64,000 nucleotides of DNA, from NCBI GenBank assembly GCA_949592205.1, contig CATIUR010000014.1:1426001-1490000 (forward strand). Direction: 5' to 3'. Positions 24,752-34,994 of the stretch are shown piece by piece (positions within the stretch are counted from its first letter, which is position 1; each line of letters starts with the position of its first letter). The DNA comes from Helichrysum umbraculigerum (Eukaryota > Streptophyta > Magnoliopsida > Asterales > Asteraceae). The position numbers were made by a program, and so were the translations under genes. The notes below the pieces were generated by a model. That model was not told the origin of the DNA, made no database searches, and saw only the letters and a program-made list of their open reading frames with translations.

Positions 24752-27403
24752 TTAGCTACGCAGGCAGACAGTAACAACATTGTAAAACTGCTGTGCTAAA
24801 CGTCTGTTGAATTCATTCTTCTGACCAACACGAATCCAATTATCATAGAGTTTTCTTAAATCTTTTTCATGAAAATTAATCAAACTCATCGGATCATATA
24901 GTCTAAACGTTGCTTGCTTCAAATTCCATATACCTCCAACTTCTGGCCACGGTTCAGAATCTGGAACGAAAGTGATAACCGCTTCACCAGTCTGAGGATC
25001 AAGTTCCCATTTTACAAGTCTTCTCAGAAAATAATAAGGAACTGATTCCAGAGGTATCTCAGTCAAACAGTTAGCAGGCGAATAGTGAACTTTAACCAAA
25101 GGCTTCCTGGTGACTGGATCAATCTTCTTTTTCCATGTATACCGAGTTCCCAACGTCGGTTTCAATTTCGAATATGTCTTCGATAACACTTCCCGACGTA
25201 AATTTCTCTGAATGAACTCAGCATAATCATTATCGAATGGATTAATCAATTTAAGTTGAGCTAATCGATTAATCTCTCCTTTTGGCAACGTGCTTAATCT
25301 ATCAAAGCGCATTCTGAAGTACTGAACTCCATCTTCTCTCTTAATCATAAACAAATTCCTCTGACACTTCCAGCTTTTAATAACACCGGTATAATTCCGA
25401 CTAACCCGGTACACTTGACATTTAACTGGAACAGGGACTGGATTTTGTCCCTTAGGCCACCATTTCTTGTTTCTCTCTCTCTTTTCTTCAGCAGTTAATT
25501 TCTTTGCTGCTGAGTCTGGTGCCTGTGTCTCTGAAGCTGGAGTTGCAGCAGAACTAGATTCTCCATGTTGCGCTTTATCAGGACTCTCGTCTTCACTTGA
25601 ATCAGATTCTATAATTGGTGCACCATCGTAAGCTTCCCCAGACTGTGCATCATCATACGTTTCATCTGCATTCAACTGTTCTTCTTCAATCGAGACATCC
25701 TCATTCATCTCAAAAACATTCTCTGTTTCTTCCTCAGAGCCAACTCCACTGGCCATTCTTTGAATAAATGATAAGTCAGCGAATGAGTAATCAACTGCCA
25801 GCGGTCTCGGTTGCCCTGGAATATCATCAACACAAAAATAATCCAAACGAGAAATATTTTCATTAATATTTTCAATTACAGGGTTGGGATTTACAGACGC
25901 AGGTTCACTTGACTCTAAAGTGGGTATCCCAGACCCATACTCCCTCGAGGCAAGTAACCTGCCTTCCAAAACATTAACCCTATTCTTCGTTTCCTCAAGC
26001 TCCTTTGATTGAACCTCGATCAACGCAGCTTGTTCAGCAATCTTCTCGTCCTGAGCCTCCAGCTTTTGTTTCATCTTCTGCATATCTTCCATTATCTTTT
26101 GCATGAAAGCTGGAGTCGGTTGAATCTCAAAAACATCCTGCTGCTGTGGATTGACTGGAGCTCGTGTTGACGAAGAGCGACGAACACGACGACTCGGTCG
26201 ATAAGTCTCATCAGCAGGATCATCACCGTCTCGAATACGTTTTCCAGTATCCCTTGGAGGCACATACTTGCGTCCTTGTCTGATCCGACGCTTAATCCTC
26301 AGATATCTGAAAGAATCGGTAATCCTGATACGTTCCATCTCAGAGGGATGCGGAACAGTACCATCAGAATGCTCAGGCGTCGGACCCCCATCCTGAGGTC
26401 CTACATTCGCTGTATCTTCAGAATCTTAATTCTCAACCGTATCATGCGATGCTGGATTGTCCGAATCAACGTGCCCGAACTGCTCAATGTTTTCCAAAAG
26501 AGCATCCACATTCTCCCCCGCAGCTTGAACAGGAATGTTCTCCCCCGCAGCTTGAACAGGAATGTTCACAAACGGTTGCTGCGGTTGCTGTGGTGCTGGA
26601 GCATCCATATATTGAGGTTCTGGGGGCGGTACATAATTTTCATCCACAATAGCACCGAATAAGGGAACATCCCTTGGTGCCTCGACCCCTTTCTCATACC
26701 CTGCACAAATAGTGAAAATCCGACTCATCATCGGTGAAATCTTTAGCTGTTGATCGATATCACCCTGTGCCTGAAGTTCCGGATGATGACGATTGATGTG
26801 CAACTGTACAAATCTCGGATATAAAATCCACTTCTGATCCCCAGCGTTCGCATTATCAACCATAGCTTTGAAGATAAATCCCGAGAAGTTGAACGGCTTG
26901 TTGTAAACCAACGCTAACATAGCAGAAGCCAGACTGCGGCTCATCCCATCCGTTCCACCTTTCCGATTCCCCAAGCAAACAATGATCACATGCATCAAAT
27001 ATCTCCAGACGCGTGTGAGATTCGCTTTTCTATACTGATCAGAGGGAATCCCGGGATATCCGATCCGTTGCATAGCTCCGGTAACAAAAATATGATCAAA
27101 ACCGACAGGCATATCCGGTTGATCATTCAGCTGTAAAAGTTCCCGAATGCTCTGTTCTGTAATAGTGATCTCCGTACCCAGAACGGTAGAGACCAATCGT
27201 CTAACGTCGTTTTCAGTAACGACAGTTGCGTTTCTCCAAAAAGGGTTGATCAGATTTCCAAACGCCATAGTGTTATCGGAAATGGCGTGGAATACCCTTG
27301 AACGTCTCAAAAACGCTATCATCTGACGATACGGTGCAGCTTTGTCAGAAGTGTCAGTAATGAAAGCAGCCGTATTATGACGAGCTTCAAAAATCAAAGC
27401 CAT
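24752..27403 (-). pseudogene. Copia third ORF (env position), one in-frame stop
   Basis: One reading frame of about 883 codons downstream of pol, interrupted by a single TAA at 26428-26426. The N-terminal part (27403-26429, about 325 codons) starts ATGGCTTTG and contains FNFSGFIFKAMV and ILYPRFVQLH. After the stop, 29 codons lead to a second stretch of 528 codons (26338-24752) with a predicted coiled coil (about 26105-25960: MQKMKQKLEAQDEKIAEQ), an acidic Ser/Glu-rich section and a basic C-terminal region. A splice-acceptor-like TTTTTGCAG lies 2 nt before the ATG. From memory, similar ORFs are frequent in SIRE-like copia elements of Asteraceae; function unknown. No signal peptide and no strong transmembrane helix are seen, so calling it an envelope is positional only. 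A perfect 27-bp tandem repeat (26511-26564) lies just upstream of the stop. Confidence 0.7.
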
Positions 27404-27425
27404 ATCTGCAAAAACAGAAACAGAT
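27395..27425 (-). promoter_or_regulatory. Candidate splice acceptor before third ORF
   Basis: Minus-strand TCTGTTTCTGTTTTTGCAG followed by ATATGG: a pyrimidine-rich tract and CAG, 2 nt before the likely start codon of the third ORF. This would allow expression from a spliced subgenomic RNA. It is inferred from sequence only. Confidence 0.45.
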
Positions 27426-27492
27426 TGCAACTCGAAAAAGGTTAGCAAAAAATGTTACATTTTTACACAAAACCTTTTCAAACTTCCTGGAA

Positions 27493-27930
27493 CTAGCGAC
27501 GTAGCCACTTACGTCGCATCAACACAGAGCGACGTAGAACTGTACGTCGCCTAAAATCAAAATAAATTGAAAAGCGACGTAAAGCCTGACGTCGCATAAA
27601 ATTCGAGCGACGTCAAGAGGGACGTCGCATTTTGCAATTTATTGTGAATTTAATCACTTTATTTAAAATAGCGACGTAGAGTGGTACGTCGCATCGGACG
27701 TCGCAGTAAAAGCGACGTAGGGAAGGGCGACGTAGGAAATTAATAATAAATAATAAAAGCGACGAAGGCCACTACGTCGCAAATCGCACTTGGTACGTCG
27801 CAGGCTACGTCGCACGTGAATAGTGAATAGTGTGACGAGTTACGTCGCAGTTGAGACTATATATAGTCTAACCCTTCATGCGACGTAGACTGGGACGTCG
27901 CAAGCGACGTAGAGTGGGACGTCGCATAAA
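27493..27930. repeat. Array of GCGACGT / ACGTCGC inverted motifs
   Basis: More than 20 copies of GCGACGT or its complement ACGTCGC lie in about 440 bp between pol and the third ORF. Many are paired as inverted repeats around a 5-8 nt purine-rich spacer, as in GCGACGTAGAGTGGTACGTC. The sequence is strongly CpG-rich against an AT-rich background. The same motif recurs in both LTRs and in the leader. Confidence 0.85.
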
Positions 27931-29075
27931 ACTTTTTGATTCAATTTTGAAATTTTCAAACCGTTTACTCGTTATTTTAGCAAATAATTTCCAAATAACT
28001 CGTGACTTGGGAAAAATAACTCAGAATAAAAATAAAGCATAAAACAAAACAAAACAAAAAAATTTTTGGTATTTTCTTTTAATATTACAAAAGGTAAAAA
28101 ATTAACTAAATAAAATTACTAACACTCTATTTTTGGTGACGGAGTTGAGTTGTCTTATTAGGGATCATATCGGAATAACATGCATTTATTAGGAATAGTA
28201 AGTGTTATTTCGATCATCAGTATATTTGTCCACTTTAAATTTACGTGGCACATTTAAAACACCTGTTATAAAAATTATTTCAAAACGATTATTGGTATTG
28301 TTTGTCCACCTAAACACGTTACATCCGTGTCTGTGAGTTAACCCTTTTATTGTGAGTATGAATATTTCTCCGTGGTCCCCACCATAGATATACTCCTATA
28401 ACTTAGACATGAACATAGTTTCTAACTCTAGAAAGAATATAAGAGAATCAATTTTAAGAATCAAGCCAGCGGTGACAGGTCTGTACTTGCGTACAACAGA
28501 GCAACATAACTTGATTCAGGTGTAAGCAAAACCAAACGCAGTCAAACCAAATTTGTGGCGACCTTGTTTAGTATCTTAATTTAAGACTTTGCAAGTGCAT
28601 TGACTCACGTTTGCTTAGTTTTGAGAGTAAGCTGAATTGAGACCAGGTCTGCACTTACGTACAACAGAGGAAACAATCAGCATACTCCCCCAAAAGATCT
28701 CAGATATACGATCCAAAAATAGAAGTATGTCAAGCTATGCTAAGGAATTAAGACATAAAGTCGTACATCACAAGGTGTTTACCACATGATCATAGACATG
28801 TATTTAAATTACTTCTTAATATCTCAGAGACCGGTGTGTACCATGCCTACCAATACATCGTATGATGAAGATAATTTAGATAAAAACTGTTTTAAGTGTG
28901 TCAGATAAACCTACTTACACATCCAAGATAAACCTTAAAATTCCAATTTTGTGCATGTCACCCGATGTACTATCATATCCCAAGTTGTTTACAGACACAA
29001 CTTCAACGTCTATTTTAAAATGTAGCAACCTTGCGTTTTCTTTAATACTAAAGAGTATAAAGAGTGGCTATTGCG

Positions 29076-29106
<31 letters not shown>

Positions 29107-29137
29107 AATTTAAAAACTTTAAAATCCGAGTCACAAA
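27931..29137 (-). other. Copia spacer between pol and third ORF
   Basis: AT-rich noncoding spacer within the copia element. It contains a poly(T) run at 29078-29100 (poly(A) on the element's sense strand) and two copies of a phrase like CAGGTCTG(T/C)ACTT(G/A)CG followed by TACAACAGAG (about 28477 and 28645). No domain recognised. Confidence 0.5.
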
Positions 29138-32100
29138 TCATTTCTTTGACTGAAAGAACCTTAAACCTATCAGATTGACCAGTTCAATAAAACGTGATCG
29201 CAAAAAGGCTTTTGTGAAAAGGTCCGCACACTGCTTAAGGGTCTCTATATATACGACATCTATAAGGTGTTTCTCAAAGCAATCTCGTATGAAGTGGAAC
29301 CTAAGTTCAATATGTTTGGTCTTAGAGTGCTGTACGGGATTGTGAGTTATAGATATAGCAGCTGTATTATCAATATAAATAGGAGTCATAGAGAGATTGA
29401 ACCCGTAATCACGCAGCTGATGCTGAATCCAGAGAACCTGAGAACAGCAACTTGCAGCAGCAACATACTCGGCTTCAGCTGTGGAAATAGCAACCGCCGT
29501 CTGCTTTTTGCACTGCCAAGAAACTAAGCGCGATCCAAGGAACTGACATCCTCCAGTAGTTGACTTCATATCTATCTTGCAGCCACCAAGATCCGAATCC
29601 GAATAGGCAGTTAACTCGAAGTTTTTCTCGTTTGAATACCATAGACCCAGAGATGGCCTAAAAGCGAGATATCCAAAAATGCGTTTTACTGCCTTCATAT
29701 GAGACACCTTCGGATTTGCTTGAAATCGTGAGCAGAGTGAAACGGCTAACACTATATCTGGTCTTGAGGCAGTCAGGTACATGAGAGAGCCTATCATTGA
29801 GCGATAGTCTTTCTCCTTGCAATCTTCATCGTCCTCATTAGGTCCAAGATTGTGTCTTGCTTCAATTGGAGTGCCATAGTGTTTACTGTTGAGCAATTCA
29901 TACCGCTTTAACATGTCGGTGACATATTTTGACTGGTGGATATAGATTCCATTATCAGATTGCTCAACCTGTAGTCCCAGAAAGAACGTGAGTTCCCCCA
30001 TAGCACTCATTTCAAACTCAGATTTCATCAGTCTTTCAAAATCCTTGCACAACTGATCATTAGTTGATCCAAAGATTATGTCGTCCACATAGACCTGCAC
30101 AAGTAACAAATCCGCTCCTTCCCTTTTGATGAAAAGCGTGCTATCAATCTGTCCTCTGTCAAAACCATTCTTCAGCAAGTACTTGGCAAGTCGCTCATAC
30201 CAAAGTCGAGGAGATTGATGAAGACCATACAAAGCTTTCTTCAGTTTGCAAACATGATTAGGATGCTTTGGGTCTTCAAAACCAGGAGGTTGACACACAT
30301 AAATCACTGCGTCGACATCTCCATAAAGAAAGGCACACTTTACGTCAAGTTGATACACACGGAATCCTTTAAAAGAAGCATAGGCTAGAAAAATCCGAAT
30401 TGATTCCAAACGAGCAACAGGAGCGAAAACTTCATCATAGTCAATACCCTCTAGTTGACTATATCCTTGAACTACCAGACGGGCTTTATTTCGAATAACC
30501 GCCCCACGATCATCCATTTTGTTACGGAAAACCCAACGAGTACCCGTCAAGTGAGCACCCTTGGGTAGAGGAACTATTTCCCAAACATTCATCTTGTTTA
30601 TTTGCTGTAGTTCCTCCTGCATAGCCTCGACCCAAGATGGATCTTTTAAGGCTTGATCAACCTTTTTAGGTTCAATTTGAGACAAATGACATGAATCGAT
30701 ATGTGCAATAAGTCCCAAAAGCTGCTGAGCGGAAGTTTGCTTTGTTTGTTGTCGTGTTTGAACAGATGCATGAGGATCACCAATGATATTATCAATGGGG
30801 TGATTCTTATGTATACGAGTTTCTGGTATGGCACCTGGCACGAGATCCACACCCAGATTGTTCAAATCTCCCTCAGTTTCATGAGTAGTAGCAGACTCAG
30901 GAATGGCTATCTCTTCTTCTTCTCCTTCATCTTCATGAGAAAATAAGTGAGAGTAAGCCATTGTTTCCTCCAGTTCATCTTCTTCTTGAGGTTCCTCTAA
31001 AGGAGGCATGTTTGGATCATATGGAAGCTCCTTTGTGTAGTTATAAACTGTTTTAGAAGGAGCTGCCGAAGATGGTGGAGTAGGAGATGGTGTAGTTGGT
31101 GGTGATTTGGTAGTTGTTTGTGGTTGTGTGGGTGTTGGTGAAGGTGTAGGTGTAGGTTGTGGAGGTGTAGGATTAGTTGGTGGAGGTGCGGGTGTTGCAT
31201 TGGGAGATGGGTCGGATGGTTTATTAGTAACAGGTGTATCTTGAGAAAGATCAAGCTCATGAAGTATAGAAATCAACTCTTCCGTTTCATCTTCTTCCGG
31301 AATATTGAAAGAGTTGAAGAGGTTTCCATAGTTGAAAAACCAATCCGGACCCGTTCCTTGAGGAGGTTCCGTATACCTTAAACATTTCACTTCAAAATGC
31401 TCCTCAATCTGATTCGTTGATTTGTTAAAGACTCTTTTGTTCGGAGAGTTGACTGAATATCCAAGAAAAATCCCTTCAACAACTTTATCACCAAACTTAG
31501 AGACCTTATCTTTTGTAATCATGATCAGGCATGGACACCCAAATGGTTCTAGGAACTGTAGATTTGGCTTACGGTTATTAAAAAGTTCATAACACGTTTT
31601 GTTCCTTTTCTTAACCGTGAGTACTCTGTTGAGAACATAACAGGCAGTATTAACTGCCTCAGCCCAGAATATGATTGGTAACTTGGAGTCAGCTAACATA
31701 GTCCGAGCTGTCTCGATTATTGTCCTGTTCTTCCTTTCTGCAACTCCATTCTGTTGTGGAGTCCTCGGAGCACTAAATTGATGCTCAATACCTCTTGTAG
31801 CACAAAACAATTCGAGAGTTGAGTTCTTGAACTCAGTTCCATTGTCGCTTCGTATCCTTTTCACCTTCAAGTTGCACAGATTTGCCAACTTGTCCAACAA
31901 ATACACCAGAATCTCAGGAGTTTCCCCTTTTGTGGTCAAAAAGTAAACCCACGAAAACCTTGAGTAGTCATCAGTAACTACCAAGCAGTAAAACCGACCA
32001 CCAATGCTCTTTGTAGAAATTGGACCGAAAAGATCCATATGCAGTAGTTCCAATGGAGCATTTATGGAATTCACCTGCTTAGACTTATGGGACTTCTTAC

Positions 32101-34051
32101 GTAACTTTCCTTTTTGGCAAGAGATACAGTCATCCTTTAGAGCGAATGACTGTTTTGGAACTCCTAGCACTAGATCATTTTTAGTCAAGAAATTCATTTT
32201 TCGGAAATGAATATGTCCCATTCGTCTGTGCCAAAGCAGTGATTCCTTTTCAGAAGCCTTAGACAAGAGACACGTATACTCGTTTGATGTCTCAACAGTT
32301 CTCATATTCAAAATGTATGTGTCATCCTTTCTTGGTGCTCTCAGTAACACCCATTCTTCCGGAATGACATACCCAGGCTTCAGTATCACACACTCTGTCT
32401 TTGTGAACGCAGTTGTATAATCCTTATCACAGACCTGTGAAACACTTAGCAAGTTGTGCGTAAGCTGTTCCACGTAGTTCACATTTTCAAAACTAACATT
32501 GCCATTAGTTAACGTTCCTCTTCCAGAAATAGTTCCCCCAGAATCTCCAGCAAAGGCAACATATCCTCCTGCATGTGGTTTAATATCCACAAGTAAAGAT
32601 ACATCGCCTGTCATATGTCGCGAGCAGCCACTGTCCAAATACCATTCACTATCTTTAACACGTTCTGACTGCTCATTCACAATGTGAGCCATCAGACACT
32701 GTTGGTAATGCTGGGAGACAGGCGTCCAATCCTGACTTGTAGGCTCAAAAGCAATCAGGGCATTATCAGCAGGCCCTTTCTTGGTAACTTCTGTTTCTTT
32801 GGCCTTTGGAGGAGTAGAAGGTGTTGTGAATCCCGATGCTGGCATTTTGGGTTTCTCGCACTCCCTGGCGAAGTGACCCAAATTTTGACAATTGTAACAT
32901 CGGACCTTACTCTTGTCAAATCCGAAGCCAGTCTTTCCATCACCCTCCAAGCTTTTACGCCCTGTCCTCTGCAAGAACTTTTGAATTCTGCGGGTGATCA
33001 TTGCCACATTCCAAGTTAAATCCATTTGCTCCAGATCGTCTTCATCAAGCTGAGCATAGTCCTCCTTAGTCAACTCCAAAGTTAGATTCGGTTGAGTAAC
33101 CAAATCCTTGTAAGAGCTTAAGAAAGCTGTGTAGATGGCAGCTTGCTCCTGAATAGCAGGTGAGACTTGAACCTGTTGTTGATTTGAAGAAGGTCCAGTC
33201 ATGAAAACAGAATGAATCCCATCAGAAGAAGAAGAAGAGGTTGATGAAGCATTTGTATTTGTCACAAAAGCGACTCCAGATCCATAAGTCTTTCCAGAGT
33301 TGATCTGAACGCCATACACACTAGGATTCTGAACAGCAGAACCAGACCTAGTTTCTTTCTTCTTAATCTCCATCGCGTGAGCTTGAAGATCCCCTATCAA
33401 CGTATCCAAAGACATGTTTGCAAGTTCTTCATTTTCCTTTAAAAATTGAACTTTAACATCCCAAGAACTCGGCAACACATCCAGTAGCTTCTTATTTACT
33501 TCAATTGAAGGAAAAGTATAACCCCCTTCAAATAACTCACCAACTAACCGTGAGTACCTAGTGAATAAAGAAGTCATGTCTTCATTAGGAAGGATGTCAA
33601 AGATATCGTACTGTTTCTTAATCAGTTCGAGCTTGGCTTCCTTGTACTTATAATTCCCTCCACAACGAGTTTCAATTGCCTTCCACAAATCAAAGGCTGT
33701 TTCATGAGTTCTGAAAAGCCAAAGAACATCCTTGGTTAGACACATTTTAATCATTGAAAAAGATTTTCTTTCAGTATCAAAATCTTTCTTCTCCTCAGGA
33801 GACATAGCTTTATAGGTCTTAGCAGGACGAATGTTACGGTATTCTCCTTCAGCTAATGGAGGTACATAACGCTCACGTAATGGTCCCCATAATTCTGGAC
33901 AGTGAAAGTCAATATATTGCTCAACTCGGTCTCTCCAGTACACATAATCCATGTCCGCAGTAAATAGTGGAGGCTTATTACTTGAACCTATGTCATTGCT
34001 TTGTTTAATCATTTCTCTCAAACCTCTAATATCCTCTTTATCAGCTGCCAT
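29138..34051 (-). CDS. Ty1/copia gag-pol polyprotein
   Basis: A single uninterrupted ORF of 1637 codons starting ATGGCAGCTGAT. Domains in order: Gag of the UBN2/retrotran_gag type (about 30-240), CCHC zinc knuckle CYNCQNLGHFAREC (about 383-397), aspartic protease with DSGCSRHM (about 472), GAG-pre-integrase zinc-binding region with LWHRRMGH (about 603), integrase with the DDE core (MDLFGP about 670, SDNGTEFKN about 733, NGVAERKN about 765), a Pro/Thr-rich hinge (about 940-1010), reverse transcriptase with YVDDIIFGS (about 1322) and RNase H (SDSDLGG near 1484, AEAEYVAA near 1525). All catalytic motifs look intact. It copies the element RNA into DNA and integrates it. The order PR-INT-RT-RH is diagnostic of Ty1/copia. 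Confidence 0.95.
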   Translation of the reverse strand: MAADKEDIRGLREMIKQSNDIGSSNKPPLFTADMDYVYWRDRVEQYIDFHCPELWGPLRERYVPPLAEGEYRNIRPAKTYKAMSPEEKKDFDTERKSFSMIKMCLTKDVLWLFRTHETAFDLWKAIETRCGGNYKYKEAKLELIKKQYDIFDILPNEDMTSLFTRYSRLVGELFEGGYTFPSIEVNKKLLDVLPSSWDVKVQFLKENEELANMSLDTLIGDLQAHAMEIKKKETRSGSAVQNPSVYGVQINSGKTYGSGVAFVTNTNASSTSSSSSDGIHSVFMTGPSSNQQQVQVSPAIQEQAAIYTAFLSSYKDLVTQPNLTLELTKEDYAQLDEDDLEQMDLTWNVAMITRRIQKFLQRTGRKSLEGDGKTGFGFDKSKVRCYNCQNLGHFARECEKPKMPASGFTTPSTPPKAKETEVTKKGPADNALIAFEPTSQDWTPVSQHYQQCLMAHIVNEQSERVKDSEWYLDSGCSRHMTGDVSLLVDIKPHAGGYVAFAGDSGGTISGRGTLTNGNVSFENVNYVEQLTHNLLSVSQVCDKDYTTAFTKTECVILKPGYVIPEEWVLLRAPRKDDTYILNMRTVETSNEYTCLLSKASEKESLLWHRRMGHIHFRKMNFLTKNDLVLGVPKQSFALKDDCISCQKGKLRKKSHKSKQVNSINAPLELLHMDLFGPISTKSIGGRFYCLVVTDDYSRFSWVYFLTTKGETPEILVYLLDKLANLCNLKVKRIRSDNGTEFKNSTLELFCATRGIEHQFSAPRTPQQNGVAERKNRTIIETARTMLADSKLPIIFWAEAVNTACYVLNRVLTVKKRNKTCYELFNNRKPNLQFLEPFGCPCLIMITKDKVSKFGDKVVEGIFLGYSVNSPNKRVFNKSTNQIEEHFEVKCLRYTEPPQGTGPDWFFNYGNLFNSFNIPEEDETEELISILHELDLSQDTPVTNKPSDPSPNATPAPPPTNPTPPQPTPTPSPTPTQPQTTTKSPPTTPSPTPPSSAAPSKTVYNYTKELPYDPNMPPLEEPQEEDELEETMAYSHLFSHEDEGEEEEIAIPESATTHETEGDLNNLGVDLVPGAIPETRIHKNHPIDNIIGDPHASVQTRQQTKQTSAQQLLGLIAHIDSCHLSQIEPKKVDQALKDPSWVEAMQEELQQINKMNVWEIVPLPKGAHLTGTRWVFRNKMDDRGAVIRNKARLVVQGYSQLEGIDYDEVFAPVARLESIRIFLAYASFKGFRVYQLDVKCAFLYGDVDAVIYVCQPPGFEDPKHPNHVCKLKKALYGLHQSPRLWYERLAKYLLKNGFDRGQIDSTLFIKREGADLLLVQVYVDDIIFGSTNDQLCKDFERLMKSEFEMSAMGELTFFLGLQVEQSDNGIYIHQSKYVTDMLKRYELLNSKHYGTPIEARHNLGPNEDDEDCKEKDYRSMIGSLMYLTASRPDIVLAVSLCSRFQANPKVSHMKAVKRIFGYLAFRPSLGLWYSNEKNFELTAYSDSDLGGCKIDMKSTTGGCQFLGSRLVSWQCKKQTAVAISTAEAEYVAAASCCSQVLWIQHQLRDYGFNLSMTPIYIDNTAAISITHNPVQHSKTKHIELRFHFIRDCFEKHLIDVVYIETLKQCADLFTKAFLRSRFIELVNLIGLRFFQSKK

Positions 34052-34084
34052 TTTAATTACTTAATCAAAAAACAATATTCTGAT

Positions 34085-34360
34085 CTTAGCGACGTAGAAG
34101 GGTACGTCGCACAAAGATTATGCGACGTAGATAGGTACGTCGCAAAAGCAAAGGATTCAATTAAGAATCAGATTTATGCGACGTTGAGAGGTACGTCGCA
34201 GATGACGTCGCAGAGGACGTCGCAGAATCACACTATGCGACGTAGAGAGGTACGTCGCAGATCACGTCGCAGAGGACGTCGCACGGACTAATTAAAGTCC
34301 AAATCACTACGTCGCAAGCGACGTCGCAGCTTACGTCGCAGGTTACGTCGCAAAAACGCG
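34085..34360. repeat. Leader array of GCGACGT / ACGTCGC motifs
   Basis: About 16 copies of the same GCGACGT/ACGTCGC motif between the 5' LTR/PBS and the gag start, several paired as GCGACGTAGA-GG-TACGTCGC hairpins. Because it lies in the untranslated leader it could affect packaging, translation or transcription factor binding. Confidence 0.85.
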
Positions 34361-34570
34361 AAATCCTGCAGCCAAAAACCCTAAAAACGAATTTTTAACC
34401 CTAAAACCAAAACCACGAATTTCGAACGACAGAAACCTTCAAGAATCCCAATAATACTGATCGAAAACCTGTAAAAACACAAAACAAACGTGATAAACAC
34501 GAAAACACACGAATATCACGTCCTTTTAAAACCCAAACTCGATCCGAATCGCCAAAAACGAGCACTCACT

Positions 34571-34582
34571 GCTCTGATACCA
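34571..34582 (-). other. Copia primer-binding site (tRNA-iMet)
   Basis: Minus-strand TGGTATCAGAGC, two bases inside the 5' LTR, complementary to the 3' end of initiator methionine tRNA. Confidence 0.85.
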
Positions 34583-34584
34583 GT

Positions 34585-34994
34585 TGTTTGTCCCTAACCT
34601 TGGATCTAGTACTAATCGAGTCACTCAATCGATTGCGGAATCAACGATTAAGTTATAAACTAAACACACGAACAATCAATACGCAATGAATATCAAACGA
34701 AACGTATTATATTCAGTAATAATCGGTCAGATTACAGAGATTTCGACTAATTGCGTTTAGGGTTTCGTCAACCCTAAAACAGAAAACGTAAAACGAATTT
34801 ATACAAAAACTGGCACCTGCGACGTCGCACGCTACGTCGCAGGCCCAAGCCCATGCGACGTTGGCTACGTCGCAGGCCCAAAACCTGACGTCGCACCTGC
34901 GACGTTATGCGCTACGTCGCAGGAGTCAGGAAACACAAATCTAAATAAAAACTACGAGCTAGACCAACTGACAGACACTAAACATGTACTAACA
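34585..34994 (-). repeat. 5' LTR of copia element
   Basis: 410-bp LTR, same ends as the 3' LTR (TGTTTGTCCC / ACTAACA on the plus strand). It carries an additional 12-bp GACGTCGCA-type unit relative to the other LTR. Motifs with a GACGTC core would fit bZIP-binding C-box sites; this is inference. Confidence 0.9.

Larger units (their letters stand above)
24271..34994 (-). mobile_element. Full-length SIRE-like Ty1/copia retrotransposon
   Basis: A complete 10.7-kb element in minus orientation inside LTR 3, flanked by ATTGT (24266-24270 and 34995-34999). Order on the minus strand: 5' LTR (34994-34585), PBS to initiator tRNA-Met (34582-34571), motif-rich leader, gag-pol ORF (34051-29138), spacer with a motif array, third ORF (27403-24752), purine tract, 3' LTR (24668-24271). 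The LTRs differ by about 5 substitutions and one 12-bp indel in about 400 bp, so insertion was recent. The size, the PBS and the ORF after pol suggest the SIRE/Maximus lineage; that assignment is inference from architecture. Confidence 0.9.

Noticed and set aside
24752..27403. Calling the third copia ORF a true envelope protein
   Set aside because: Position and splice-like start fit, but no signal peptide, furin-like site or clear transmembrane helix was seen.
27493..27930. CRISPR-like array
   Set aside because: The units are 7-mers in both orientations with irregular spacing in a plant retrotransposon; there are no repeat-spacer regularity and no cas genes.
32499..33019. Plus-strand ORFs opposite the copia gag-pol
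   Set aside because: Shadow frames of the 1637-codon minus-strand ORF, which has all the catalytic motifs.
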